The notes under the pieces were generated by a model. It did not search any database. It was not told the origin of the DNA and saw only the letters and a program-made list of their open reading frames with translations. The translations under genes and the position numbers were made by a program. Shown in pieces: positions 8,911-18,495 of a stretch of 64,000 nt of DNA (positions are counted from its first letter, which is position 1; the number at the start of each line of letters is the position of its first letter). Source of the DNA: Paenibacillus validus NBRC 15382 (lineage in GTDB: Bacteria > Bacillota > Bacilli > Paenibacillales > NBRC-103111); assembly GCF_004000985.1 (NCBI RefSeq), contig NZ_BIMH01000010.1, positions 62,001 through 126,000 of the forward strand. The letters run 5' to 3'.

Positions 8911-10734
8911 ATGAGCGAGCATGAATCGTCAACCTTGAAAAAAAACCGTATTTTTACCGTTTTGATAGGCATCGTTCTTGTTTTGATCGGCTGGAACGTA
9001 CGGCTGTTTTGGATCCAGGTCGCCTCCGCTACGCATTTGACCGACCGGGGGATCGATCTGGTTGAAAATTCGGTTGTGCAGCGGGAACAGGGAATCGTGC
9101 TCGACAGCGGACGGGGTGACTTTGTGGACCGCAACGGCGTATCGCTCACGGGGAAGACGATGCGGGTGCTGACCGCATTTCCGATTGAAACGGACCCGAG
9201 CGGCGCCGCCGAACGAGAAGCATCACTTGCCCGAGCGGCGAAGGTGCTTGGCGTCCCGGAGCGGCAGCTGACCGTTTTTTTGGATTCGCTTACGGCGCCT
9301 CAAATTTGGACGGTCGATGGCAGAGCGGCTGCCCTGACCGAGGATCAGGCGCAGCGGCTTGACGCGCTAGGGCTTCCCGATTTACGCGTGACGACGTATA
9401 AGGAACGGTACGACAGGCGCCAGCCTGCAGCCCAGGTCATCGGGTATATCGGGCAAAACCCGGAACGGATCACGAAGCAATTCACAGACCAGTTCCATAA
9501 GGGCGAGCTGCAATTGACGAGCAAAATCGGCAACGCCGGACTGGAGAAAACGTTCGAGCCGTGGCTGCGCGGGATCGGCGCAACCTCGGTGTCGCTGTTT
9601 ACGGATGCGGCAAGGCGGCCGCTTCCGGGGCTGGATATTCGCACCGTAACGCCGGGCAACCCGTATTATCCGTTGAAAATTGTCACAACCTTGGACCGCA
9701 AGCTGCAGGAGCGTATCGAAGGCAAGCTGGAGCAATGGGCTATTCGCGACGGGGCTGTCGTTGTGATGGATATCGAAAACGCCGACGTTATCGCGATGGC
9801 CAGCCGCCCGAGCTTTCAGCCGGAACACGTCGATATGGCGAATGAGGCGGGCTGGGGCAATCGCGCTTTAAAGGCGGAGACGCCGGGTTCCATATTTAAG
9901 ACGGTGACCGCTGCGGCCGCGATGGACGAACACGTCGTCAAGCCCGGCGAAACGTTTCATTGCGACGGGGAGCTCGGGAAATTCGGCTTTACGTGCTGGA
10001 AGAAGGAGGGACACGGCACGCTTACGCTTGAGGAGGGCTTCGCCCAGTCGTGCAATATCGTGTTCGCGGAAGTCGCGCAGCGGCTTGGCGGAGAACGACT
10101 GGAGCGCTATGCGCAATCGCTTGGCCTGACGAACCGGGTCGGCTGGCTCGGGGATACGTCAGCGGCGGCGGGATTCCGGCAGCTGGACGGGGAAGAAGCC
10201 GGTCAAGTGTATGCCGCATCGACCGACCGTAAAGACGCGGGGGCGCTCGTCCAGACGGCGATCGGCCAACGTGACGTGCTGCTCACCCCGCTGCAGGCGG
10301 CCAATCTTGTCGTAACGCTGTTCCACGGCGGCCAGGTGCTGTCGCCGCGGGTCGTGCAAGAGGTTCGGTTCCGGAACGAAAGGTTATACGAGCGGTTCGA
10401 TTCGCGTCATGCAGCAGATGCGGAAGCGTTCCCGTCCATTCATCAGGCGACGGCGAAGACGATGCTGGGCTGGATGACGCAAGTCGTGGACCACGGCACC
10501 GGCAGCGCGCTGCAAGCCGCCAAGTGGCCGGTGGCCGGCAAGTCCGGGACGGCGCAAGTGCAGCTGGCCGGCGGCAAGCCCGGCGAGAATCATTGGTTTA
10601 TCGGATACGGACCGGCGGACCATCCGAAATACGCCGTTGCCGTCCTCATTCGGCATGTGCCGGCAGGAACGAAAAATAAGTCCATCCTTCTTTTTCAAGA
10701 AGCGATGGACATACTGGCGGAGGCTGATCAATGA
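8911..10734 (+). CDS. Class B penicillin-binding protein (peptidoglycan transpeptidase)
   Basis: D,D-transpeptidase that cross-links peptidoglycan, 607 residues from the ATG after GCAGGTGAG. Longer in-frame starts would run through the terminator at 8757-8790. One N-terminal membrane segment (FTVLIGIVLVLIGWNVRLFWI), a dimerisation/pedestal domain beginning RGDFVDRNGVSLTG, then the transpeptidase domain with SIFK (Ser near 327, Lys near 330), SCN (near 380) and KSGT (near 544). No C-terminal PASTA repeats are visible, unlike SpoVD or PbpB of Bacillus. The 3' end overlaps the convergent kinase gene by 7 bp. It is adjacent to a sporulation-type kinase, but a role in sporulation is only suggested. 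Confidence 0.92.
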   Translation: MSEHESSTLKKNRIFTVLIGIVLVLIGWNVRLFWIQVASATHLTDRGIDLVENSVVQREQGIVLDSGRGDFVDRNGVSLTGKTMRVLTAFPIETDPSGAAEREASLARAAKVLGVPERQLTVFLDSLTAPQIWTVDGRAAALTEDQAQRLDALGLPDLRVTTYKERYDRRQPAAQVIGYIGQNPERITKQFTDQFHKGELQLTSKIGNAGLEKTFEPWLRGIGATSVSLFTDAARRPLPGLDIRTVTPGNPYYPLKIVTTLDRKLQERIEGKLEQWAIRDGAVVVMDIENADVIAMASRPSFQPEHVDMANEAGWGNRALKAETPGSIFKTVTAAAAMDEHVVKPGETFHCDGELGKFGFTCWKKEGHGTLTLEEGFAQSCNIVFAEVAQRLGGERLERYAQSLGLTNRVGWLGDTSAAAGFRQLDGEEAGQVYAASTDRKDAGALVQTAIGQRDVLLTPLQAANLVVTLFHGGQVLSPRVVQEVRFRNERLYERFDSRHAADAEAFPSIHQATAKTMLGWMTQVVDHGTGSALQAAKWPVAGKSGTAQVQLAGGKPGENHWFIGYGPADHPKYAVAVLIRHVPAGTKNKSILLFQEAMDILAEADQ

Positions 10735-12011
10735 TAGCTGCTCGGCTGCAGCGAAGGGAGCGTGATTGTAAAACAGGTGCCTTTCCCCTGCTCGCTCGTG
10801 ACATCGATACGGCCTTGAATGTTCTGAATGACGCGGTAGGTCACCATCATGCCGAGTCCGGTTCCTTTCCCCCGCGTCGTGTAATAAGGAGTGCCGAGAC
10901 GTCCGACTTCATCCTCGGTCATCCCGATGCCCTGGTCGATGATGTCGATGCTGACGCGGGACGATTGCACGGACCCGATGATGCGCAGGATGCCCCCGCC
11001 CGGCATCGATTCGATGCCGTTCCGGCACAAGTGGACGATGCACTGGGTCAATTTGTCCGCGTTCGCGCTGATCATCAGCTTGTCCTGCAGATCGACTTCG
11101 ATGCGGACGTTCCGCAGTTGAGCGAAGGTGTCGAGCTGCTCCAGCGCCCGAAGCACAAGCTGCTTGGCGTCCAGCAGCTCCAGCGCTTCCATTTGCGGTC
11201 TGGCGAACGACAAGTAGTCGTTGATGATCGACTGGGCGCGATCCAGTTCGTCAAGCACCATCTGGTTGTAGACCTGCCGCTTCTCTTCGGTAAGCTCGCG
11301 CTGCTTCATCATCTGCACGAATCCCCGCGCAACCGTCATTGGATTGCGGATTTCGTGGGCAAACGAAGCGGCCAGCTCGCTCAACAGGTTCATTTTGTCG
11401 CGCTGCTGGATTTGCTTGCGCAAATCGAGATTGATGCGAATTTGCCGGACGATACATACGATAATGACCGAAGTCCCCATATAAGTCAGCGCATAGGCGA
11501 CAAAAAAAAGCGCGATTTCCGGACTATAAACCATGCGGCCGAGTCCCGCGAACGGTATCGATAAGACCGCGGTAATGGCGACAACGGCCAGGCCGATCCA
11601 TCCCGCGACAAGCGGCTTTTGCAGCAGCGCGGACGGATGAATTTTGCGCTTCACGGCCCACAAGAAGAGGAAGACGACTGCGGTGATGGCGAGCGAAACG
11701 TAAGCGCCGGCGCCCCCCTCCATAAACCGGTAGAGCACAACGACGGCGAAGACCGCCAGCGTAGGAAGCGTTCCTGTATACATGAAACAGGCGGTAAGCG
11801 CGATAAAGCGCATGTCGTATTGGAAGCCGTCGGCCAGTTGAACCGGATACGTCATGCTGAGCACGGCCGAGAGGGCGGCGAGAGCGGCGGCGGCCCACCG
11901 GTTTCCGGTGTCGTCGATGTGCTGCAGACGATCGATCCAGAACAAGGGGTACATCATGACCGGAGTTACGACAAGGAGCATATTCAATAGTAATTGGGTA
12001 ACAAAATCCAC
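10728..12011 (-). CDS. Sensor histidine kinase, KinB-like (5TM sensor, sporulation-type)
   Basis: 427-residue membrane histidine kinase. The N-terminal half has about six hydrophobic segments (LLLNMLLVVTPVMMYPLFWI through ALTYMGTSVIIVCIV), resembling the 5TM sensor of KinB/LytS-type kinases, with no separate extracellular domain. The cytoplasmic half has the HisKA motif SFAHEIRNPMTVARGF, then HATPase boxes (HLCRNGIESM, DQGIGMTEDE, TTRGKGTGLGM). It starts at GTG after AAAGGTGAT at 8-nt spacing. No response regulator is adjacent, as for the orphan kinases feeding Spo0F. A SigH-like promoter and a Spo0A-box-like sequence lie just upstream. KinB identity is by architecture and context. Confidence 0.85.
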   Translation of the reverse strand: MDFVTQLLLNMLLVVTPVMMYPLFWIDRLQHIDDTGNRWAAAALAALSAVLSMTYPVQLADGFQYDMRFIALTACFMYTGTLPTLAVFAVVVLYRFMEGGAGAYVSLAITAVVFLFLWAVKRKIHPSALLQKPLVAGWIGLAVVAITAVLSIPFAGLGRMVYSPEIALFFVAYALTYMGTSVIIVCIVRQIRINLDLRKQIQQRDKMNLLSELAASFAHEIRNPMTVARGFVQMMKQRELTEEKRQVYNQMVLDELDRAQSIINDYLSFARPQMEALELLDAKQLVLRALEQLDTFAQLRNVRIEVDLQDKLMISANADKLTQCIVHLCRNGIESMPGGGILRIIGSVQSSRVSIDIIDQGIGMTEDEVGRLGTPYYTTRGKGTGLGMMVTYRVIQNIQGRIDVTSEQGKGTCFTITLPSLQPSSYH

Positions 12012-12067
12012 GACCGTTCATCACCTTTTGCAACAAATTCGATACATCGATAGTTCAATTCATATTT

Positions 12068-12096
12068 ACATTCGACAACATTTGCCTATTTCCTAC
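12068..12096 (-). promoter_or_regulatory. Candidate SigH promoter with overlapping Spo0A-box-like sequence
   Basis: Read on the minus strand, GTAGGAAAT - N11 - GTCGAATGT fits the SigH consensus (RNAGGAWWW-N11/12-RNNGAATWW) at 17 of 18 positions. TTGTCGAA at 12071-12078 (minus) overlaps the -10 and contains TGTCGAA, the core 0A box. About 50-60 nt separate it from the kinase GTG. Sequence match seen directly; sigma use inferred. Confidence 0.6.
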
Positions 12097-12101
12097 ATGG
12101 A

Positions 12102-12136
12102 TAAAAAAAGAATCTATCCGAAGATCGGACAGATTC
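12102..12136 (-). terminator. Intrinsic terminator, minus strand, upstream of the kinase promoter
   Basis: On the minus strand AATCTGTCCG - ATCTT - CGGATAGATT forms a 10-bp stem with one mismatch, followed by CTTTTTTTAT. It would stop transcripts coming from the metallophosphatase gene before the kinase promoter, although it lies about 300 bp beyond that gene's stop codon. Confidence 0.75.
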
Positions 12137-12194
12137 CAGAAGCAGGCTTACAACCACCGTTCCGCTTTTTCCCCAGCCGGGTGAACCAACCGCG

Positions 12195-12356
12195 ATGAAA
12201 GAGCGCGTAGGATGGCTGGCCCGGGAGCAGAAGAAGGGACTTGCGGTTTTCTCGGTCATTACGCCGGCGGAGGATCCGTCAGGCCGGAACGAAGCCGCCA
12301 AGCTCAAGTATGTGCACGGGGATGCGGTTTACGGGTATGATCGATTGCATGAATAG
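12195..12356 (+). pseudogene. Short orphan reading frame, possible gene remnant
   Basis: A 53-residue frame (begins MKERVGWLAREQ, ends GYDRLHE) on the plus strand between two minus-strand genes. The frame is open upstream of the ATG as well, and no ribosome binding site is seen. The residues look protein-like, with balanced composition, and the stop is followed by a weak hairpin (GGGCT..CTC-GAAG-GAG..AGCCC, 12361-12389) and ATTTTG. I read this as the tail of a decayed gene rather than an active one, but no family was recognised. The rest of the 12012-12443 interval holds only the kinase promoter and the minus-strand terminator. Confidence 0.25.
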
Positions 12357-12443
12357 ATGACGGGCTGGCTCGAAGGAGCGAAGCCCATTTTGTGTCGAAA
12401 GCGTTGGAGGCGTTGATCGCCTTGAACACCGCGCCCGCTTCGT

Positions 12444-13487
12444 CTACACGCGCAACGGCACGGTCCATTCCGCGCCCGGAATCCACGAACGGTCGGTGAA
12501 CTCCCGGCCTTTCACGACGACTTGGTGCGGGTACACCTGCACGTACATGCCTTGAACGGTCGGCGTGCCGCTCGTGCCGCCCCTGGTTTTGCCGACGGAG
12601 GCGTTGTTGAACCAGTGGAACGTGTTCTCCTGATTGTAATGGTTCTCGTTCACAAAGGTCCGGTGGGAATGTCCGGAGAACACGAAGACGTTGCGGTACG
12701 GTTCGAGAATGGCGCGGAACCGTTTGGCGCGAATGAGCCGGTGCGTGCCGCCGTCGGTTCCGGGTGCGGGCAGGGGCTGATGGATGAACACGAGCGCCGG
12801 TTTGCCGTCCGCGTGCGCCTTCATTTTATCCTCCAGCCAGGCGAGCTGTTCGTCCGAATACCAGGCGCCCTCGCCGACATCGGGCTTCTCCTGCACGTAC
12901 GCCTCCTGTGAGAGCAAGATGAGGTGTACGCCGTTCACCCATACGTCTGTATACGGTTTATCCTTATACCCGAAAAAGCGCATGAACCGCTCCCGCGCCA
13001 TTGCATCCGTCTTGCCGTTGGGCATCGTCTCGGTGGAGAAAGCGCCGCGGTCCGTCAACCAAATATCGTAATAGTCATGATTGCCCATATTCGCGTAATA
13101 AGGAGGCAGCTTGTAGGCGCCCAATATTTTTTTCAGCTGATTGTACTCGATATCGCGGGCGAAGTCGGTCAAGTCGCCGCCGAAGACGATCGTATCGACG
13201 CTTGATTCGAAATTGCTCACGTCTTTCAACGCGAGGTGCAGCTTATCGCCTATGCTCGAATCGGCTGCGCTGATATGCAGATCGCTGAGCAGGAAGAAGG
13301 ACAGCAGCGGCGCGCCGGAAGCTGCGGGTTGGCTCGCAGGGGCCGGGACCGGCAGCTCGGGCTGCACCGGCGGAGCGGCTGGATCGCCGGGGGCGGCTTT
13401 TCCGAATAACCGGGTAGCGGCTGCGCCTCCGGTCATTAAGGCAAGCAGGCCAAGCAATTGCTTGACAAAAAGTCTTCTGGACATCAT
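12444..13487 (-). CDS. Tat-exported metallophosphoesterase
   Basis: Calcineurin-like phosphoesterase, 347 residues. The N-terminus MMSRRLFVKQLLGLLALMTGG is a twin-arginine signal (SRRLFVK) with a following hydrophobic stretch, so the enzyme is probably exported folded. A Pro/Ala-rich linker (about residues 35-60) leads to the metal-site motifs in order: SDLHIS, FGGDLTDF, NMGNHDYY, FIHQPLP and FSGHSHRT, giving the dinuclear centre. The start is the first of two adjacent ATGs, after GGAGGG about 12 nt upstream; the longer frame to 13601 lacks support. Monocistronic, divergent from the DUF2157 gene. Substrate unknown; purple acid phosphatase-like cell-surface phosphoesterases are the nearest comparison. 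Confidence 0.9.
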   Translation of the reverse strand: MMSRRLFVKQLLGLLALMTGGAAATRLFGKAAPGDPAAPPVQPELPVPAPASQPAASGAPLLSFFLLSDLHISAADSSIGDKLHLALKDVSNFESSVDTIVFGGDLTDFARDIEYNQLKKILGAYKLPPYYANMGNHDYYDIWLTDRGAFSTETMPNGKTDAMARERFMRFFGYKDKPYTDVWVNGVHLILLSQEAYVQEKPDVGEGAWYSDEQLAWLEDKMKAHADGKPALVFIHQPLPAPGTDGGTHRLIRAKRFRAILEPYRNVFVFSGHSHRTFVNENHYNQENTFHWFNNASVGKTRGGTSGTPTVQGMYVQVYPHQVVVKGREFTDRSWIPGAEWTVPLRV

Positions 13488-13719
13488 ATAGGAACAATCC
13501 CTCCGGGGGCAACGCCAAATAGAAAAATAAGAAGCTAGATTCATTATAATGTAGCAGAGGGTAAATTTGAATAAGATAGTTCGGAGTTTTCCTGCACCCA
13601 CTGATGGAAAAATGGGCAGGTACTAGCCGAAGTTAGTACTGTTCTCGGCCTCGTTCTTCGCTATACTGAAAGTATCAGGACGGCATACTGGAATGCGGTC
13701 CGGACAAGAGGTGATACGC

Positions 13720-14949
13720 TTGAGCAAAAAATGGGTGGAACGCGAAGCGTCGGCCTGGGTCGATCAAGGAATTGTCACCCGTGAGCAGGCCGATCGGATT
13801 ATCGGACTCTATGAGGATAAAAAGCATGCGGTCGGCCTGCTTCCGATTTTGGGAAGCGTGTTGGTCGGTCTCGGTATTTTGAGCTTTATTGCAGCAAACT
13901 GGCAGGATATTCCCCAACTGCTCCGGCTTCTGCTGATCGTGCTCGTCATGTGCGGATTTTACGCTGGCGGCGAGGCGGCGACGCGGCGAGGCGCGCAGAA
14001 GCTGGGGATTGCGCTCGCCGGTCTCGGGGTCGTCAGCTTCGGCGGCGGCATCATCCTGATCGGTCAAATGTTCCATTTGGTCGCTTACAATGCCGGGTCG
14101 TTCATTCTATGGGCGGCGGCGGGTGCTTTGGCCGCGTACATGTACCGCAGCCGTTACTTGTACTTGCTGGCGCTGCTGTTGTTCGATGCGGCGCAGGTCT
14201 ACAGCGTCGCTTCGTTCGGCAGCTTCAGCTATACCGCCTTTCTTCTCATGGCGGCGGGACTTGGCTATTACGGCTGGAAGTTCCGCAGCGATCTGCTCGT
14301 ATGGTGCTTCAGCTTAAGTGTCACGGCGCATGCGCTCATGTGGGTGCTGTCGGAAGAGTATAAATTCATGTGGATGTTTATCCCGGCGCTTGCGCTGTAT
14401 GTGTTGGGGGACTGGTTGAAGGAGCGCCGCGGCGCCTACGCGCTTCAAGCTGCGCCGCTCGCCGCCGCGTTCGTGTTCGGCGTGTTCATGGTGCTGATCG
14501 GCGGCGAGTGGAGCGAACGTTCGCTGCGCGAAGGGCTAAGTCCGGAGCCGCTGGCCTACCTGAGCGCGCTGGGCGTGCTGTTCGCTGCTTCGCTGGCCGG
14601 CAAATCGATGCGGGGGCGGTTGTCGACCGCATACGAATGGGTGCTGTTCGTTCCGTTCTTCTACTTGAGCGCCGGTATATACGTGATGTATTTGCTGTCG
14701 CTGTTCTTCTTCTCGCTGTACGTGCTGTGGCGGGGCTATGCCGAAAGCTGGCGGTTCAAAATCAACTTCGGGACGGCGCTGTTCATTTGCAGCACGCTCG
14801 TCGCTTACGGCAAGCTGACGTGGGACTTTATGGACAAATCGCTCTTTTTCATCATCGGGGGCGTTCTCCTGATCGGCTTGAGCTGGTTCTTGAACCGAAA
14901 AAACAAACAGGTGTTACACGATGCGGGGGAGGGGAACCGGGATGCCTAA
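13720..14949 (+). CDS. DUF2157 polytopic membrane protein
   Basis: 409-residue integral membrane protein with a soluble N-terminal helix pair (WVEREASAWVDQGIVTREQADRIIGLYE) typical of DUF2157, then roughly 10-12 hydrophobic segments. Translation starts at TTG, preceded by GAGGTGAT at 7-nt spacing. The stop overlaps the start of the next gene by 8 bp, so the two are translationally coupled. DUF2157 proteins are regularly encoded with GDYXXLXY proteins, as here; the biochemical role of the pair is not known. A TATACT at 13662 may be the -10 of its promoter, but no good -35 was found. Confidence 0.88.
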   Translation: MSKKWVEREASAWVDQGIVTREQADRIIGLYEDKKHAVGLLPILGSVLVGLGILSFIAANWQDIPQLLRLLLIVLVMCGFYAGGEAATRRGAQKLGIALAGLGVVSFGGGIILIGQMFHLVAYNAGSFILWAAAGALAAYMYRSRYLYLLALLLFDAAQVYSVASFGSFSYTAFLLMAAGLGYYGWKFRSDLLVWCFSLSVTAHALMWVLSEEYKFMWMFIPALALYVLGDWLKERRGAYALQAAPLAAAFVFGVFMVLIGGEWSERSLREGLSPEPLAYLSALGVLFAASLAGKSMRGRLSTAYEWVLFVPFFYLSAGIYVMYLLSLFFFSLYVLWRGYAESWRFKINFGTALFICSTLVAYGKLTWDFMDKSLFFIIGGVLLIGLSWFLNRKNKQVLHDAGEGNRDA

Positions 14950-15496
14950 CGGGGCGATGAACTTGAAGAAAAGACGGTCGCGGCTGGTCGCGCTGTTCGC
15001 CTTGCTGCAAACGCTTGTGCTCGCCGGCATCGCGATCTCGTACTACGCCGTCGGCTGGTACGGCCAGGACATCCGGATCCGCACCGTACCCGTCGACCCG
15101 CGCGATTTGTTGTACGGCGATTACGTCACGCTGGCATATGATATCAATACGGTTACGCCTGCGATGTGGAAAGGCTCGGACCGGCAGGTCAAGCGCGGGG
15201 ACGCCGTATACGTCGTCGTGAAGCCGGGGGCCGACGGCGTATACGAGCCCGTGGCGGCTTACGATGCGAAGCCGCCGGTCGGAGCGGGCGAGGTGACGCT
15301 GAAAGCGCGCGCCCTGTACACGTGGGATAACAGATACGAAGGCGGCTTCCGGGTGAGCTACGGCATTGAGAAGTATTACGTCCCGGAGAATACGGGCAAA
15401 GAGCTTGAGGAAAAAGCCGCGCAGCTGATCGTGCATGTGAAAGTGGCCCCTTGGGGACAGGCGAAGATCGAAGGGCTGGAAGACGCGACAAGCTGA
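14942..15496 (+). CDS. GDYXXLXY domain-containing protein
   Basis: 184-residue membrane-anchored protein with one N-terminal hydrophobic segment (RLVALFALLQTLVLAGIAISYYAV) and an extracytoplasmic domain with the name-giving motif GDYVTLAY near residue 62. The ATG follows GGGGAGGGGAACCGG and overlaps the DUF2157 stop, so both products are made from one message and probably act together in the membrane. Function unknown. The call rests on the motif and the partner gene. Confidence 0.88.
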   Translation: MPNGAMNLKKRRSRLVALFALLQTLVLAGIAISYYAVGWYGQDIRIRTVPVDPRDLLYGDYVTLAYDINTVTPAMWKGSDRQVKRGDAVYVVVKPGADGVYEPVAAYDAKPPVGAGEVTLKARALYTWDNRYEGGFRVSYGIEKYYVPENTGKELEEKAAQLIVHVKVAPWGQAKIEGLEDATS

Positions 15497-15565
15497 TGCG
15501 GCACAGATTTCTGGTAAGCTTCCCTTGAATCCCAAGAGGATCCTCTTTACAATGAGAGGAACAAG

Positions 15566-16474
15566 ATGGGGAAAAGGGGAACGGGCATGGAACGCGCATA
15601 CGAACCACTGAACAAAGACGATACGGGCCATCAGCCGAGCGGGTGGGAAGGCGTGCTGGTCCTGGACCGCACCGACGAGCTCGGCGAAGCGGACGTGCTG
15701 TATCCGTTCGCGCTTGAGGAATTGCTTTGCCGTTATGCGGGCGAAGGAGGGCCTTCCATCGTCCATCTGTGGCGGCATCCGCGAGCGTTCGTGATGGGGC
15801 TGCGCGACAGCCGGCTGCCGGGGGCGCCGCAAGCGACCCGTTGGCTCCAGGCTCAGGGCTACAACGTCGCGGTGCGCAACTCCGGCGGGGCGGCTGTGCC
15901 CCTGGATCTTGGGGTGGTGAACGTCTCGTTCATCCGTGCCAAGCGGAGAAAGGGAGACCTTGATTTCCGCGACGATTTCGAGACGATGTACGAATTGATC
16001 GCGACTGCGCTCCGCGAAGCCGGGGGCGGCGTCGATAAGGGCGAAATCGTCGGAGCGTACTGTCCCGGCGATTTCGACCTCAGCATCGGCGGCCGCAAGT
16101 TTTGCGGCATCGCCCAGCGGAGACAGCAGCACGCGTATGTCGTGCAGGCGTTCGTAGTGGCCGAAGGCGCGGGTGCCGCTAAAGCGCGGCTCGCGCGTGC
16201 GTTCTACGAGCGGGCGGCCGAAGGCGCAGCGGCCGATGCGGCCTATCCGCGGGTGACGGAGGACAGCATGGCGAGCCTGACCGAGCTGCTCGGCGAGCGG
16301 TTCGGTGGCGCCGCGGCGTTCGCCGATGCGGTGAAACGCGTCGTTCGCGAGCGGCAAAGCGAGGCCGGGCTGGCCGCGGCTTCCGCCAAGCTGTGGCTTC
16401 CGCAAGCCGCCGAGGTGCGGGAGATGGCCGAACAGATGCGCGCGCGTTACGGCATTCTAGAGAAACCGCAATAA
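15566..16474 (+). CDS. lipL: Octanoyl/lipoyl protein transferase, LipL-like (biotin/lipoate ligase fold)
   Basis: 302-residue member of the BPL/LplA/LipB fold. LipL of B. subtilis moves octanoyl or lipoyl groups from GcvH to E2 subunits. Key segments are RHPRAFVMGLRDSRLP, VRNSGGAAVPLDLGVVNVSF and VGAYCPGDFDLSIGGRKFCGIAQRR, with a Cys near residue 166 in the GxYCPG motif, the expected acyl-thioester nucleophile of LipL/LipM. The start ATG lies 6 nt after AGAGG; an in-frame ATG at 15587 is possible. The pdh operon, whose E2 carries one lipoyl domain, lies 0.9 kb downstream, which fits. LipM (GcvH octanoyl transferase) is the main alternative. The 3' end overlaps the convergent esterase gene by 18 bp. 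Confidence 0.8.
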   Translation: MGKRGTGMERAYEPLNKDDTGHQPSGWEGVLVLDRTDELGEADVLYPFALEELLCRYAGEGGPSIVHLWRHPRAFVMGLRDSRLPGAPQATRWLQAQGYNVAVRNSGGAAVPLDLGVVNVSFIRAKRRKGDLDFRDDFETMYELIATALREAGGGVDKGEIVGAYCPGDFDLSIGGRKFCGIAQRRQQHAYVVQAFVVAEGAGAAKARLARAFYERAAEGAAADAAYPRVTEDSMASLTELLGERFGGAAAFADAVKRVVRERQSEAGLAAASAKLWLPQAAEVREMAEQMRARYGILEKPQ

Positions 16475-17182
16475 CATCGCAGGCAGCTCCTGCTGCCAGA
16501 AGCCCCACAGATGCTTGCCGGGCTTCTCCATATATTCAAGCTGGCAGCTCCTCGCGACGAGGAGCTGTTTTGTTATGCGGTTTGCCTCGAGGAAGTCGAA
16601 CGTGCCGCGGCCGGTGGAGACCTCTGTTTCTTCCGTGCCGATGAGCATGGACAAAGACAGCCAGGACAAATCGCGCTCTTCGGCGATCCGTGCCTGGGTT
16701 GACTGCAAAAATGCTCCGGATAAGGATATAACTTGCTTAAATAGGCTAGGATAATCTAAGGCAAGATGCAGCGAGACCGTTCCGCCCAGCGAGTCGCCGG
16801 CAAGTATCCGTTCGTTTGAATCGGTGCGTACCGGGTAATGATGTTCAGTGAAGGGCAGCAGCTCTTCTGCGAAAAACCGGCAGTAGGCCGCGAAACGTTC
16901 GCCGCCCGGCGCATATTCGCTCGTCCGAACGCTTTTGTCGACGTCGACGCCGACGATAATCGCTGGATCGGCGTTGTGATCGTAGATCAGCCGGTTCATG
17001 GCGGTGGCGATTCGCCCGAAATTAAAAAAATCTTCGCCGTCCTGGCAGTAAATAACGGGATAGGACAGAAGCTCATTGTAACCGGGCGGCAGATAGATGC
17101 GCAGCGCGCGGTTTTCGCCTAAATATGTGGACGGGACAAGCTCTTTGACGATCGTTCGTTTATAGTAGACGTCTTCTTCCAT
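16457..17182 (-). CDS. Alpha/beta hydrolase, Esterase D / enterochelin esterase-like
   Basis: 241-residue putative esterase of the esterase D family. Features: a beta-rich start (STYLGENRALRIYLPPGYNELLSYPVIYCQDGEDFF), the nucleophile elbow GDSLGGTVS, an acidic residue in MLIGTEETEVS, and a C-terminal GKHLWGFW supplying the His. No signal peptide. The ATG is 9 nt after GGAGGT. The gene is convergent with lipL and divergent from pdhA, with a 224-bp regulatory region shared with the pdh operon. Substrate unknown. Confidence 0.85.
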   Translation of the reverse strand: MEEDVYYKRTIVKELVPSTYLGENRALRIYLPPGYNELLSYPVIYCQDGEDFFNFGRIATAMNRLIYDHNADPAIIVGVDVDKSVRTSEYAPGGERFAAYCRFFAEELLPFTEHHYPVRTDSNERILAGDSLGGTVSLHLALDYPSLFKQVISLSGAFLQSTQARIAEERDLSWLSLSMLIGTEETEVSTGRGTFDFLEANRITKQLLVARSCQLEYMEKPGKHLWGFWQQELPAMLLRFL

Positions 17183-17202
17183 CGGTCGATACCTCCGTTT
17201 GT

Positions 17203-17332
17203 ATTATAATAGTTTTCACAATTTTCACCCACTGTACTATTCATTTTGTGAAACTGTTATAGTTAGTATTTGTGAAAAAAATCATATTTATCAGGATAGT
17301 TCTTGTGTTATTTGCAAAAACAGGTTTATAAT
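17203..17332. promoter_or_regulatory. Divergent pdh/esterase control region with repeated TTGTGAAA boxes
   Basis: TATAAT at 17327-17332 with TTGTGT at 17303-17308 (18-nt spacer) is the likely pdhA promoter; TATAAT on the minus strand at 17203-17208 fits the esterase. Three copies of TTGTGAAA occur between them: 17214-17221 (minus), 17246-17253 (plus) and 17270-17277 (plus). The box positions suggest a regulator-binding site serving one or both directions. The boxes are seen directly; the regulator is unknown. Confidence 0.5.
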
Positions 17333-17391
17333 ACTACTATAACAGAATTTGTGTTTTTTCGATATTGCCCCTGTTCCAACATTAACTGTAA

Positions 17392-18477
<1,086 letters not shown>

Positions 18478-18495
18478 AGGAGAGGACTTTCAGCC

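Noticed and set aside
12086-12307. 73-residue minus-strand frame between kinase and metallophosphatase
   Set aside because: It runs through the minus-strand terminator and the SigH-like promoter and has no ribosome binding site.
14852-16405. 517-residue minus-strand frame over the GDYXXLXY and lipL genes
   Set aside because: Antisense shadow of G+C-rich genes with clear motifs on the plus strand.
17261-17266. AGTTAG upstream of pdhA as a fourth copy of the direct-repeat promoter
   Set aside because: The preceding repeats at -11 and -21 are missing and no TANNNT lies at the required distance.
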